Positions 39,880-50,550 are shown, numbered from the stretch's first letter. The stretch: 64,000 nt of DNA from Varanus komodoensis (GCF_004798865.1 NW_025336481.1:4271167-4335166), one strand, 5' to 3'. Program-made: numbers and translations. The notes: generated by a model from the letters alone, not told the origin.

Positions 39880-40140
39880 CACGAACCTCAAGCATAATTG
39901 TGCTCTGCAGCATCAATTATACATCAATTAAATGCCTGAAAGACATTTAAACTAAAAGCATCTGCCCAGAAATGAAAAGATGGTCGCTCCGGATCTTTTT
40001 AGAAGAGTTTCTCTCCACTTGATGAAGTGAGCAGTGTTTTTATGAGTCCCCTGCTGCCGTGTTGGTATTTCCAACAGTGAATATTCATGGTCATATAATG
40101 GAAGTCTGAAAAATCAAGACTTTGAGGTGCAGATTTCAGT
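39880..40140. promoter_or_regulatory. Candidate conserved non-coding element
   Basis: A repeat-free stretch with dense homeodomain-type words: CATAATTGTG, CATCAATTATACATCAATTAAATG, ATGCCTGAAAGACATTTAAA, then ACAGTGAATATTCATGG. There is no coding pattern. It contrasts with the decayed repeats on both sides. The call is inference from composition and needs cross-species alignment. Confidence 0.35.
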
Positions 40141-40224
40141 ATGTACGTATATCATCCAGTTCCATCTTTCATTTTCATTTTCCACTTTCTAGATGTTCGT
40201 ATCCAGATGATCCTTACATGAATA

Positions 40225-40420
40225 GCGCAAATGGGCAACCTGTATGGTGGTTTGGGTGGAGAACTGGGAACTTGGGAGATCGGGGTTCTGGTCCCCACTC
40301 AGGCATGTTGCTTGCTGGGTTGGTCTAGGCTAATCTACTTCACGAGCTTGCTTTGTTGGGATAAAAGTGGAGTCGAGAACAAAGTAAACCTTCCCAGGTT
40401 CCTCACAAGAGGAAAAAATG
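40225..40420 (+). mobile_element. Sauria SINE, degraded
   Basis: GTATGGTGGTTTGGGTGGAG, GGGAACTTGGGAGATCGGGG, TTCTGGTCCCCACTCAGGCA (box B side) and CTTGTTGGGATAAAAGTGG follow the SINE order with many substitutions and the middle shortened. Confidence 0.6.
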
Positions 40421-41602
40421 CAATGCAATGACAAAATTGTGTGACAAGCACATCCCTTTTGGGTGTCATTTGCACAAAAATGCAGAACGACACTATTTGC
40501 ACAAATATTTTGATTTATGCTAATGCCCTTAAGGTTTAAACAATATAGCAAAGCATAGTCAATCTTAAAGACGGCAGTCCATGGGAAAAAAGACCAAACA
40601 TGGCCAGGTTCAAGTGGGTGGGAAGTTCACTGAACTCAAACGATCTGGACTTCCCAGTGTCAGCACAATCCTGCATGTGATAAGTACACAAAAAGACACT
40701 CCGTGACACAAAATCTAAGTTATGCGTGTTTGGGCCAACAAAAGCCCTGCAACTCAGCCTTCACCAGCCACTGGGGCCTTTTGCAGTCTAAATACACATC
40801 AGGTTGTGACATTAAGGAATAAAGGATATGCCAGGCAAACAGAATCACAGAGACTAACATATTTCTAAGCAGCAAAGTACAAACAACCACAGCACAAAGG
40901 ATGAGAAAGACAGGGAAGCATGAAATGCAATGGAGTGAAAATGCTTCGGAAAGGAATCGAAAATAAAATTGCCAAGATCATACTCTCTGTATTTACAACC
41001 CTGGCGTGACTGCAGTGAGAATATTGTGCACTGCTGTGAATACCTAAGTGGAAAAGTGATATTGGAGGGCTGGAGAAGGGGCAGAAGAGTGAAAAGTTGG
41101 GATAGTTCAGCTTAGGGAAAGGGACGTACGGGGAGGCAGGAGAGAGTACAAAAGGAAGCAAGGTGAGGAAAAAGCAGGGAGAGAGTCTTGCTCCCTCTCT
41201 CATAACACAGAAACTGGGAGCTGGGAGATTCAGGCGATGCAGCAGGAAGGAACTCTCACAGCCCATAATTAATCCATGGATGTACGGCAGCCACCAATTT
41301 AGAGGCTTTCATCCCAGTGGCCGGATACTACCTCCAGCAACAGAGGCATCAGCTGTACTCCTGTCCTGCCTGTGGGTTCCCCTGGGCAGCTGGATGCTGG
41401 GTCTTGTTGGGAAAATTTGGATAAATCCTGTCTGAAAAGCATTGCTTCTGTGTGCCTCTGCATTGTGGGATCAAATCCTGTACTTCTCAAACCAAGCTAA
41501 GTCACTGTTTAAAATGGCATTCCCCCGCTCCTTTCTCTCACCTTTAGCTGTAAGCTACAGTAGACAGGCCATTCAGTCCAAATATACATTGTAAATAGTC
41601 AT
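40421..41602. other. Mostly unassigned
   Basis: CATTTGCACAAAAATGCAGAAC near 40470 is a trace of the AT-rich TGCA family. CTTGACTTCCCAGTGTCAG-type sequence near 40650 resembles the unnamed dispersed family. No coding signal. Confidence 0.35.
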
Positions 41603-42109
41603 TGTTGGAATTCAGTTTACAAGGAAGTATCTTTTGATAGCCCAGAGGCTCCATGTGCCCTGGCAAATTCAGAATGTCTAGAGTAGATAAGAGTCTTGAG
41701 TTCATGCATACTTTCAGTAGCTTGAATTTACATGTCTAAGCAGACCTGGAGATGGGTTCAAGCTACTGAACTAAAGTGTCAATACAGGCAATTAGAAATA
41801 TTGTAATCTCATTGTTACTGTGTGATTGACTGACATTTCTTTATTTGTTCTGTATGTGGTGACCTCAGAATCTTATTGTAATCTCTGCATCAATTGCCCT
41901 GTACCCGTGTACCTATAAATGCCCTGTAATGGTATTGAAGCTTTGCAGCAGAGTTCACCTCTGCCTGCCCGGTAATGCATGCAGTATCGTGAATACCTCA
42001 GGAACCTTGGGGTGATACAGTAAAGCCTCAGATGGTCTGGACGCTTCATCTTTCCCACAAACCCGAGTTTTATTCCCTCTTCTCGAATTGAGATTCCGGG
42101 ATTCTGACA
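41603..42109 (+). mobile_element. Candidate solo LTR of a retrovirus-like element (fossil)
   Basis: The block starts TGTTGGAATTC and ends GGGATTCTGACA, so its ends are short inverted repeats (TGTTGGAATC-like) with TG..CA. A TATA box CCTATAAATG lies at 41913-41921 and a polyadenylation-type AGTAAA at 42019-42024, in U3-R-U5 order and at LTR-like spacing. The length is about 507 bp. Neither a primer-binding site downstream nor internal genes are seen. The flanking duplication is unclear. Moderately old. Family not named. Confidence 0.55.
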
Positions 42110-42699
42110 GTCTGATGCAGCAAGCCTCTTTGGGTGTTCTTATGGGCCTCTCCAGGCCAGAAATAACTGGCTGGAAGAGAGGGGCAAGCATTTCATTTCA
42201 GTTCATTTTGGATTAAAAACATCACTGTTCACTGAGGTCATTTTTGGGAAAGAAAGATTTGCTGTTTTCATTTTTCTCAGGGTTCTGTAAAAACCATTTT
42301 ACATATTTTGACTGCTTTTGTGGATTTATCTTCTGCTGCTGTTTTGTTTTTTAAGAACTTTTGCATTCTGTGTTACAATATGAAGATGCTGTACAGAGTT
42401 AAATGCATTGTGTTTGTTGTTAGCAACTTGAACTCCAAGGAGAAAGGTTCTGTTAAAAAAATACATGTTTTTGAAGGAAGGAAGGACGGAAGGAAGGAGA
42501 GAGAGAGACAGAGAGAGTGTGATTCCACAGAAGAAATATAGCAGTGAATGGAGCTGTAGTCTTGTTGCTTCTAACAGTGCTGTCACTGAAGTAGTGGCAT
42601 TAAAACAGGTCTTTGGAAAGGAGAAAGAGGAGGAGGAGAGAAGAAATGTGTCATAAATACCTGCCTCAAAACAGCATCAAAAAATCATAGGCCATTCTA
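42110..42699. other. Mostly unassigned; purine-rich tract
   Basis: A GGAAGGAAGGACGGAAGGAA then GAGAGAGAGACAGAGAGAG tract lies at about 42473-42520. The rest has no recognisable feature. Confidence 0.5.
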
Positions 42700-42855
42700 C
42701 TGTAGAATCATAGAAGAGCAGGGCTGGAAGAGCCACTGGGGCCTGCTCAGTGCAAGATAAAGCATCCTCAAGAAATGTCTGTCCAGTTGCATTCCCAAAA
42801 ATTGTCAGCATCCCTTTTCCCAAACACTCCACCTGCCAGGGGGCTTGGAGGACTT
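42700..42855 (-). mobile_element. CR1-like LINE 3' end, degenerate
   Basis: On plus: GTAGAATCATAGAAGAGCAG, GGCTGGAAGAGCCACTGGGG, CTGTCCAGTTGCATTCCC and CACTCCACCTGCCAGG. Antisense CR1 terminus starting in 'atagaatcatagaa'. Confidence 0.7.
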
Positions 42856-44339
42856 GGGACCGGGATAGATTTCAGTCCACCCTTAAGTAAGAAGCAGGTC
42901 AGATAACAGGAAAATCCAGGAATGGAACAGGGCAGGAACTCTCTGAAAAAAGTGAGTTTTCACAACTGAATTAGGGCTGAGTTCATAAACCACCCGACAG
43001 CAGCTCCCTTTGAACTCCCTGGGGCTGACTCCAAGGTGAATATGCAGGTGATGGCATTCTGCATTACTTTCTCCTGGAAAGACAAAGCATAACTGATGTT
43101 GAAGTTTCCAGACTTTCTCCTCTGTTTCCAATGGTCCAGCTCTCCATGTCATGCCTTACGTTTGCAAAATAACACTGTGCACCTATATGCACACAAGTCA
43201 AAGGTCTGGGAACAATATCTGGGAACAACCCAGAAACAGCCCAAGAGAACCAGGTCAGCTTGGCAGCTGCAGAATCCTGAGCAGCTCCTGGGTGTGGGGT
43301 GGAAAACCAGGTTGGAGGAAAGAAAATGAGGGGGAGGGAATGAAATGAGAATCAGGAAGGAGCACACGATAATAAAAATGATCCTCATCCTCATTATTTT
43401 AGACAGTTTATCATGAATGCATTTCTTTCAAGTTCTGTTTCCAGCTACTTCAGATGCCTCACATTTTCTGTCAGCCTGAATAAAATATTCTGTTCTCTGT
43501 TCATGGATAGCTCCAAATTAATTGTATCCTTTTGAAGACTCGGAATACTCTCATTTGCTTTCTCAGCTGAGTTCTTCATAATGAAGATGACAATACTTTG
43601 AAAGAGTCAGGAACAGAACTGCTAGGCCAAATGTAAGAAAAGGACATTTTTCTCCCAGTGGGTGATACGCTTCTTTCCAGCAATACTCGCCAGCTGAAGC
43701 ATTCTTCAAAATGCAGGCGTGTTCACATCTCCAGTTCGGCCAATTAGAGGGAAAGTCACTGTTCCCAGCCTCTGGAGGGACTACCGAGGCAGACAAAGGG
43801 GTTCTTGTGTCTCACATCCTTAACACAAATGGTGCTCAGCGATGCAAAGCGTTGGAAAGGATTCGAGCCAAAACAAACACCAGGGCTGCTGCTTCATCTC
43901 TCCCCCACATGTTGTGGAAGTGTGTGCCAAAACCTTCCCCTTTTTCTTTCCGCCTTTCCCAGCTTGATGGGATCTGATGCTGCTCTGTTTGGCAGGGAAA
44001 CTTTCTCCCAGCCTCTTGCTGCAGTTCCAAAAACGCTGAATGCCTCCTTGTGGAGAGCACTTGATGGCCGTTGGTTGCTCCTGGGATGGGTTCCATGAAA
44101 GCCTGCTTCATATGGCAAAGGACAATGCACAACTGCTCGGGCAGATGCTGGGAGAGTCTCCATGTTGCAAGCTGAGATTCTTAGAAATGCATGAGCTGTT
44201 TCGTAGTGAAATCCCCAGGCTCAGTCTGGGCACAAACTTACGAGGTGGCACTGCGAGCCAAATCAAGCAAATCCAACTCCGTTCAGGGGGTCTTATACCG
44301 AAGTACATGTACACAATACTCTAGTCTTAAGCAAATCTC
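42856..44339. other. No recognisable feature
   Basis: About 1.5 kb. An AT-rich repeat-free part (43375-43570) is unremarkable. Overlapping frames at 43711-44163 on both strands show no protein family. Confidence 0.4.
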
Positions 44340-44425
44340 TTCATTTCAGTCCCTGCCCTTCATCTAAAGTAGAGCAGTAGTGTTAGTGTCCTACCTTACA
44401 GGGCTGTTGTGAAGATTGCTGGAAT
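44340..44425 (+). mobile_element. MIR-type SINE fragment
   Basis: TTCATCTAAAGTAGAGCAGT, GTGTCCTACCTTACAGGGCT and GTTGTGAAGATTGCTGGAATC follow the MIR core and 3' region ('cctcatctgtaaaatgg..tacctacctcatagggttgttgtgaggattaaatg'). Confidence 0.6.
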
Positions 44426-44557
44426 CAAATGTCCAAAACCCCTATTGGAAACCCTTAAAAATGTCACTGAATTGGATCCAGAGATGTGGCAGCAGATGGC
44501 AGCTTCGGCTCCCCCTCTGCTCACCAGGCAGTGTTCCAGCCCCTCCAGAGACCCCTT

Positions 44558-44599
44558 CCCTTCCCTTCCCTTCCCTTCCCTTCCCTTCCCTTCCCTTCC
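44558..44599. repeat. (CCCTT)n microsatellite at gap edge
   Basis: At least eight CCCTT units run directly into the gap. The true length is unknown. Confidence 0.95.
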
Positions 44600-44699
44600 N
44601 NNNNNNNNNNNNNNNNNNNNNNNNNNNNNNNNNNNNNNNNNNNNNNNNNNNNNNNNNNNNNNNNNNNNNNNNNNNNNNNNNNNNNNNNNNNNNNNNNNN
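44600..44699. other. Assembly gap, 100 N
   Basis: Exactly 100 N, which is a conventional placeholder length. It adjoins the (CCCTT)n array, so the assembler probably failed in this simple repeat. Confidence 0.99.
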
Positions 44700-44814
44700 C
44701 CTAAAAGCTGGTTCTGGCCTGGGAGTGTGTGGTTATGGTAGCAATACTGATATATGCAAGCATTACATATCTCTTGCCATGATGGTCCCATATAGCTACT
44801 GAAAACATGGAAGG

Positions 44815-45370
44815 TTCTGAACAGAGATGAGAAGATCCGACCTCTTTTCCCATGCTTGACCTTGGCCAGGAAGTGAGTTGAGCTGAGCTCAAGTCCATGA
44901 ATGCTTGGGAAGACCGGCTTCTTTGTGCAAAGCATATAATTCTTTTCCAAAAGTATGCCAAGCCCACAAGTCAGGTATATGGGAGCTTGGACTTGCTTCC
45001 TGCCAGGTGCCTACACAAATGCTCAGTGCAAAGTGGACTTAAGTTGATTTTTTTTTTTTAGGTTGAAATTTTTTATTTAAATAAAAACATACTATAAAAG
45101 TTACAAAAGGCACAAAAGTGCAACGTTACAAAATTAGAAAAATATACCATCCAATATTTACAAGGTATCAAAATGCCAAATGTACACACATTTACAGGAT
45201 TCCCAAACTTTACAAATCAGATTTACAAAAAGAACGTTCTACAGACTTCTCCTTGATAGGTTCATGCCGTGCGTCTCACCAGGGCAGAGGAAAAGCAGGC
45301 TGGAGTCTGGGGAATGGAGCTGAGGAAATTTGGTGGATTCCCACCCCCACAGTGGATCCCAACTTGGTTG
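44815..45370 (+). repeat. Unnamed dispersed repeat family, copy with insertion
   Basis: Blocks: TGACCTTGGCCAGGAAGTGA, GTTGAGCTGAGCTCAAGTCC, TTCTTTGTGCAAAGCATATA, GCTTGGACTTGCTTCCTGCC, AGGCTGGAGTCTGGGGAATGG and GGTGGATTCCCACCCCCAC. The family order is the same as at 52565-52990. It is interrupted at about 45049-45240 by a T-headed AT-rich insertion. Confidence 0.6.
45049..45240 (-). mobile_element. Poly(T)-headed AT-rich insertion
   Basis: A T11 run precedes TTTTTTATTTAAATAAAAAC and AT-rich sequence up to about 45240. It sits inside a dispersed repeat copy that is continuous on both sides, so it is a later insertion, probably the 3' end of a poly(A)-tailed retroelement on the minus strand. 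The family is not recognised. Confidence 0.4.
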
Positions 45371-45567
45371 ATGGTACAGGATAGGCATGAATTTGGCCAC
45401 TTGTTTCTGCTTTCCAGAAAGGACAGGTGAGCAGACAAATTTCTGTTTTCTGTGGTTCTCCAAACATCGGCTAAATGCTCATTGCTGCTTATTTACTGCC
45501 TCCATTGCTGATTTCTGTTCATTTCACGTGGATGGAAAATGTTTTTGCAAAATAGCAGGGGAAATGT

Positions 45568-45990
45568 GCATGAAGCCAGTGAGATGTTGTGGTTAAACAA
45601 CTTGGGACTGGGGACCTGGGGAGATCCAGATTTATGCATTTATGCACATATTTTTTAAAAGGCCTTCCTAGGCAGCTCATAACAGCATATTAACATATTA
45701 AAATAACATAGTAAGCATATGTATAAACAATGTATTAAAAACAATTAAAAGATTAAAGCATCAATATAACAAAAACATAAAAAGGCCAACAGCATTCACA
45801 GAGCTAAGTATTAAAAAATACCAGTCCATGTTTGTCCATGAAGCTCACGGGGTGACTGTGGACCAGCCTCCCACTCTCAGTCTGATCCGCTTCCCAGGGT
45901 TGTTGTTGTGAGGGCAACGTGGAGTAGAGGAGGACCATGGAAGCCACCCTGTGTTCCTTGCAAGGGAAAAAGGTGAGATATAAATGCAAT
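45568..45990 (+). mobile_element. Sauria SINE split by a LINE 3' tail
   Basis: The head is GCCAGTGAGATGTTGTGGTT, AAACAACTTGGGACTGGGGA and CCTGGGGAGATCCAG (to about 45632). The body resumes near 45833 with CATGAAGCTCACGGGGTGAC, CACTCTCAGTCTGATCC, GGGTTGTTGTTGTGAGGGC and AAAGGTGAGATATAAATGC. A LINE 3' tail lies between (listed separately). Confidence 0.78.
45640..45830 (-). mobile_element. L2/CR1-type LINE 3' UTR inserted in a Sauria SINE
   Basis: TTTTTTAAAAGGCCTTCCTAG, GGCAGCTCATAACAGC, then AT-rich sequence ending AAAAACATAAAAAGGCC and AGTATTAAAAAATACC. This is an antisense UTR like those at 24232 and 60673. Its position inside the SINE makes it the younger of the two. Confidence 0.6.
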
Positions 45991-46379
45991 GCATCCATAA
46001 GACTTTTCCCCAAGATGTGTTCTTTTACAGCATAAAAATGCATTGTTGTTGCTTTAAATGCACATTTTAGGATGCAAAGCATCTTGCAGAATCTGCACAG
46101 TTTCAGAGAGCAAGTTCTGCTTGCATCTGAGCTTGGATTGGTGAACCTGGCAAGTTTGCATGAGTTGCAAGCTTGAACAAAAGTTTCCTGTACGCCTTGC
46201 TTCAGGGAATCACAGATGAAGCTGCCTGTAAAGCAGTTCCGATCCATTGTGAGGGTCTAAACAGGAGCCAGTCCTGCATCTCAGAATTCTTATGCCTCTG
46301 TCCTTTCTATGTTATTTATTCTCCCTGTCTAATCTCTCTTACTGCCAACACTTTTGTGCCCTTCTGGCCTAGCTAAAAA
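45991..46379. other. Mostly unassigned; TGCA/TTTT traces
   Basis: CAGCATAAAAATGCATTG and AAATGCACATTTTAGG at 46028-46073 are like the AT-rich TGCA family. Nothing else is recognisable. Confidence 0.4.
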
Positions 46380-46900
46380 TAACTTGCCCCCGTCCTTGGT
46401 GTGCTTATGCAGAGATCACCATTGTTCTATGCGATGGGATGCAGTTATTACTCTGTCGGTCTGATCTGGCAACATGATGCCTCCGTAAAATTACAGCTAG
46501 ATTATTGCATCACCCTCTATGTGGTGCTACCCCGGGAGAGCATCCAGGTGTTTACGTTGGTGGAAAAGGCTCAAGCAAGCCTGCAAAGTGTTGCACAGTA
46601 TCAAGATTACGTCACTCCAATAGTGAAAGTTCTGCAATGATTACCAGTTTTTTCCTGGACTCAGTCCAAGGCTTTCCTTTTAGCCTTTAGTAGCCGAAAT
46701 GGCTAAAGGCCCGGCTATCTCAGAAACTTCCTAGCTTAGTATGAACCTGCTGAGTTACATCAAGGAGAGAAGCCCTTTTGAAGATACCTCATTTGCAGAG
46801 CCTGTGGGAAAAGACTTTCTTCGGTCTTTCTCCTGGACTTGGGAGCACATGCCCTCTGGATCTTTGACTGGTTTGCATCTTCTTTTTTTTTAAGGAAGAA
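46380..46900 (+). mobile_element. L2/CR1-clade LINE ORF2 fragment, degraded
   Basis: AAATTACAGCTAGATTATTGC encodes KLQLDYC (the L2 '..hLDYCN' site). It is followed by CAAGCCTGCAAAGTGTTGC (Q..ACK.V), GTCACTCCAATAGTGAAAG (VTP[IV].K) and TGATTACCAGTTTTTTCCTGG (WLPV). The order is right for L2 C-terminal ORF2, with substitutions and frame shifts. Old copy. Confidence 0.75.
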
Positions 46901-47619
46901 GCACATCATTTTAACCTGGTTTTAGAACAGTTGTTCTGGCATTTGGGGGCTGTTTATTGCTTTGCTCTATTTCTTTATTAGACTATAGGCTTATTTTTAA
47001 AAATCTCTGTAGAGATTTGGTTAGCTTTGGTTTGCTTCAGAGGAGTGATAAGAAATGCAATAAATTCATAACCATGGCGACATGCGTCATATCAGCATTT
47101 CTTGTAACAGAGTCTAGCTTACTGCAATCCCATTGAATTGATCTGCTGCAGACGGGACCTTCCGAGCAAAGGCCTAAAGCTCCACTGGAGAAGAGAACGA
47201 GGATCCTAAAGCTCCCTTGAGAAGGGGGGGTCTCTTTCCAATGCCCCCTTAGGTCTGCCTCTCCTGAACTTGCACCCATCAAGCTCCCTGGGCCAGTGCC
47301 TTTAACCGAGCCTCCTCTTTCACCTGAAACCAAACATCTCAAATCCAGTTTGCAAATTGCGCATGCAGAATTCAAGTGGTGAGATTAATTTGGTGGATTA
47401 GGAATAAGGGTGAATGCATGCATCCACTCAGGCAAAAGACTGGCAAATGTTGCTTGCCAGTCCATTTCACCAGTGGCAGGTCAAAGATGCTTTGCAAAAT
47501 TCATATTTCCTTGGCAAGCAAAGGGACATCCTAATGCTCTTGGGGTGGCAGCGGGAGGAAAGGCATGGAACCAGCAGGGCTGGCGACCTCCTGCTGGGAA
47601 ATCGCTTCTCTTCTGAGCC
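46901..47619. other. No recognisable feature
   Basis: T-rich left part, possibly the UTR of the preceding LINE fragment. The rest is unassigned. Confidence 0.35.
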
Positions 47620-47770
47620 TGAGATGTAATTAATGCTCATTCACTTTTAAAGCTCACTTACTTTTTTGCTCAGACTCTTGATAGATTGACCTATTCAATG
47701 GAGAAGCAGAGCAATCAGAAGCATGGTGGTGCATTCATATGAGAGCTTTTTGGCAGTATTCAGAAAACCA
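47620..47770. promoter_or_regulatory. Weak candidate conserved non-coding element
   Basis: GATGTAATTAATGCTCATTC, AAAGCTCACTTACTTTTTTG, GATTGACCTATTCAATGG and GAGCAATCAGAAGCATGG form a short repeat-free AT-rich block with a TAATTA core. Support is composition only. Confidence 0.2.
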
Positions 47771-48269
47771 AGGATCATTTAGTCTCATTACTTCTCGGCT
47801 TCCCATCTGAAATTTCTCTGGTTTCTGCCTCCCCATCTCACTTGCTGCTGTTAGAATCTCTAGCTGGCTTATTAACTCCAAATTGCTTCCTCTGGATGGA
47901 TCCTGCAGGGACCAAAAAAAAAAAGGGCGGGGGGTCCATATGAACATATTGCAAATCCAGAAATTGCAGCCTTCTGGCCCAGTTCCACCAAGGGCCTGGC
48001 AATGCTCAGCTTCAGGACGCTAATGTTCCACTGCCTCAGGAAATGTGCCAGACATGAAATTAAGGCCAAATCGGAGAGTTCTTGACTCCTGGGCAGAGGT
48101 CTGCTCTAGACTCCTCATCCAAGGATGCGGTTTGCAAAGTACACTCACAAGAAGGACCATCAGGGCTCCCCTGAGCTGCATCTGTCTGCTTTAAAAGATC
48201 CACTACCCTTGTTTTCAGAAATCTTTGTTCTGGCTGCACCTTGTCCTCCTGTTTTCTGTCCATCTTCGG
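47771..48269. other. No recognisable feature
   Basis: Unassigned apart from an A-run (about 47916-47926) and G-run. Confidence 0.4.
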
Positions 48270-48500
48270 GCATCGACCAGTTGTCCAGAATGCTCTGGAC
48301 CCCTGGGCTGTGGGCAGCAGGTGAGCAAGCTGGCATCATGGACTTACTTGGACTCACTTCCTGCCAGATGTCCACACAACCCTGGGTGCAAGGTGGACTT
48401 AGGGCTGAGAGTAAATGGAGTTTGGTGCTGGAGTCCAGTGAGCTGGGCCAAGGACATTTGAGGGATCCCCACCCCAAACGGATTCCTCAGACATTGCTGA
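48270..48500 (+). repeat. Unnamed dispersed repeat family, copy
   Basis: TGGACTTACTTGGACTCACT, TCCTGCCAGATGTCCACACA, CTGGGTGCAAGGTGGACTTA, GCTGGAGTCCAGTGAGCTGG and GATCCCCACCCCAAACGGAT, then CCTCAGACATTGC. This is the family's 3' landmark order. Confidence 0.6.
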
Positions 48501-48544
48501 TTCCCCATGCAGGGAAAATCAAGCAACTGGATCAATCTTTCCCT

Positions 48545-48650
48545 GTTGTGTATCCTCCAGATGCTTCAGACTATAAATCCCATTGCCCCTAGTGGTGGGG
48601 TTTTGTAGTGCATCATCTGGGAGGCACCTGCTGGGGGGAAGCTGAATTGG
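48545..48650. mobile_element. Palindromic hAT-like MITE
   Basis: GTGTATCCTCCAGATGCTTC, GACTATAAATCCCATTGCCC and then TTTTGTAGTGCATCATCTGG with GAGGCACCTGCTGGGGGGAA. A fold-back with both arms present, diverged. Confidence 0.55.
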
Positions 48651-49161
48651 ATCAAACTGTGCGTGTGTCTGAGATGATCGACGTGCCTATCTGGTACTGC
48701 ATCAGATGGCAAGGCCATGTGATGGAAGATCTCTCCATACAGACAGCCATTTCCTCCATCTAAGTGCACAGAAAATTGACGCATCAGAGAGAAGGCGATG
48801 TTCCAGCCTTTTCTAAATTGAGGGGATGTTTTTGTATCGTCTCTGCTGTCTTGCCCAGCGTCCCTTAGTGCCCAGATACTAAGCCAGGATCTCAGTCAAC
48901 AAATCACAGTAAAGCTCAAGCAGCACAGAGACTAAGAAACAATCCATCAGACACGGCGGGTGCATTTACCAGAAGCTTCCAGGGCATAGGGCAAGCAAGA
49001 ACCAGCGGTCCAAGTGCTCAGCAGAGGTTCAGTGCTGAGGTTTCAGGCAAGACTTTTCATGAAGGTCTTGTCAAGGCAGCAAGGACAAGGAGTCAGGTGC
49101 AGAGGCAAGTCTGGATGTTTCAAACAAAGTATTGCCATATGGTAACTGAGAGCAGAGAAGG
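48651..49161. other. No recognisable feature
   Basis: Unassigned spacer upstream of the Sauria SINE. Confidence 0.4.
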
Positions 49162-49395
49162 GAGCCAGTGTGGCGTAGTGGTTAAGAGCACGGGACTGGG
49201 ACTCAGGCGATCTGGGTTCTAGTCCCCGCTCAGCCATGGAGCCAACTGGGTGACTTTGGGCCAGTCACAGACTCTCAGCCCAACCTACCTCACAGGGTGG
49301 TTGTTGTGGGGATAAGATGGAGGAGGAGAATGATGTAAGCTGCCTTGAGCCCTTTGTAGGAAAAAGGCAGGATATAAATTTAAAAAAAGGGGGGG
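49162..49395 (+). mobile_element. Sauria SINE, complete and best preserved
   Basis: GAGCCAGTGTGGCGTAGTGG (box A), GGGTTCTAGTCCCC (box B), GGTGACTTTGGGCCAGTCAC, CTACCTCACAGGGTGGTTGT, GTAAGCTGCCTTGAGCCCTT and GGCAGGATATAAATTTAAAA. The tRNA-related head, central domain and LINE-derived 3' end are in the canonical order. It is the reference copy for the other Sauria SINE calls in this window. Confidence 0.97.
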
Positions 49396-49919
49396 GAATA
49401 AATGGCACTTTCTCCTAAAGAAATGGAGATAAATAGCATTGTCCCGAAGAACTTTCCCAATTGTTCATAAATGATCTGGAATTAGCAGTGAAGAGGCTGA
49501 GTTTGTTGATGCCACCAAACTGGGGTGGTTGATATCAAAAGGGATTGTGAGGTGCTCAATTCACTCCCTAGACTGATTTAGGATCAAATATGAACAGCAG
49601 AACTTCAAACAGACGGCACTAGGGCTCTCTTAGAAGCAACACACAGACCTTGCTAACCATTTGTGCCGACTTGTGAGCAGCTTTAAATTAGCCGAGCTGG
49701 AACGAGCCGGCTGCCGCAAACAACGGCCCTTCAACTCGGAGCTTACCTTGCAGATAGATTTCTACTTCTTTGGCCCTTCACCTGGACCCCTCTTACAGAC
49801 ACCCGTGGCAGACCTGAATGTTACATTTGATGCAAGCTGTGGATTGACCTATGGACTAAGCCAATTTCTTGCGATCTCTCAGTCTTGGCAAGGGAATGCG
49901 TGCGGAATCTGGTTTAGTG
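49396..49919. other. No recognisable feature
   Basis: Right edge of the SINE, then GGAATTAGCAGTGAAGAGGC and TTGATGCCACCAAACTGG-type sequence near 49478-49530. This resembles part of a CR1-like LINE but is too decayed to call. Confidence 0.35.
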
Positions 49920-50240
49920 GGAACCTGCTGAAATTTCTCAGCTTGGCTTCCTGGACTCTGACCTGCCTTCTCTCTGCCCTGGGTCCGCCTCACACCAGGT
50001 GCTCACATGGGCGTCTGGCGGGGAGCATTTCCATGTGAGCCCGTGAGACCAGCTTGTCCTCATGCCACCCCAAGGGTGTCCACGTGCAAGTACAGTTCTA
50101 CTTCCACACATGCACTTTCCATACGTTGTGCAAAGCATTTCATACTTTTTTATTGGCTATCTTGCTCAGGTGTGCACAATCACAAGTCCACCAGTCTGCT
50201 TTGTAGCCCCATAAAGGCATTTCCTCCCCTGTAAATATCC
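49920..50240 (-). repeat. Unnamed dispersed repeat family, copy
   Basis: On plus: CTGAAATTTCTCAGCTTGGC, TTCCTGGACTCTGACCTGCC and GGGTCCGCCTCACACCAGGT, then CCATACGTTGTGCAAAGCATT and CATTTCCTCCCCTGTAAATA. Antisense of the family order at 52565-52990. Confidence 0.55.
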
Positions 50241-50447
50241 TTGCCTGTTTCATTTTCTCCATGCACTTCTTCCTTTCACCCAAAAGAGCCATATTCCAAA
50301 TTTGTCAAAGAACTTGTCAATTTAATCCTCCAATTTGACATACCCTGAATGAAATGCATGTGCAGGGGTTTGACAATTCCTGACCAGTTTAAAAAAAAAT
50401 TACAACCACATTTGAGAAAATTTCAAGATCCCCTCATTTGCACAAAT
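50241..50447. other. TGCA/TTTT-like AT-rich sequence
   Basis: GAAATGCATGTGCAGGGG and CCCTCATTTGCACAAATG suggest a decayed copy of the AT-rich TGCA family. Weak. Confidence 0.3.
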
Positions 50448-50550
50448 GTTTATTTTATTTATTTATTTAAACAAGTTATATTACAATTGTAATATTGTAA
50501 TAATTTTACCAAATTACAATTGGTACAGAAGGGGGAACCTGAAAACTGTC
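50448..50550 (-). mobile_element. LINE 3' tail fragment
   Basis: TTTATTTTATTTATTTATTT and AAACAAGTTATATTAC. Antisense A-rich tail and the start of a UTR. Confidence 0.45.

Noticed and set aside
41603-44340. Intact provirus downstream of the LTR candidate
   Set aside because: No primer-binding site, gag, pol or env sequence and no second LTR could be recognised. It is best treated as a solo LTR fossil.
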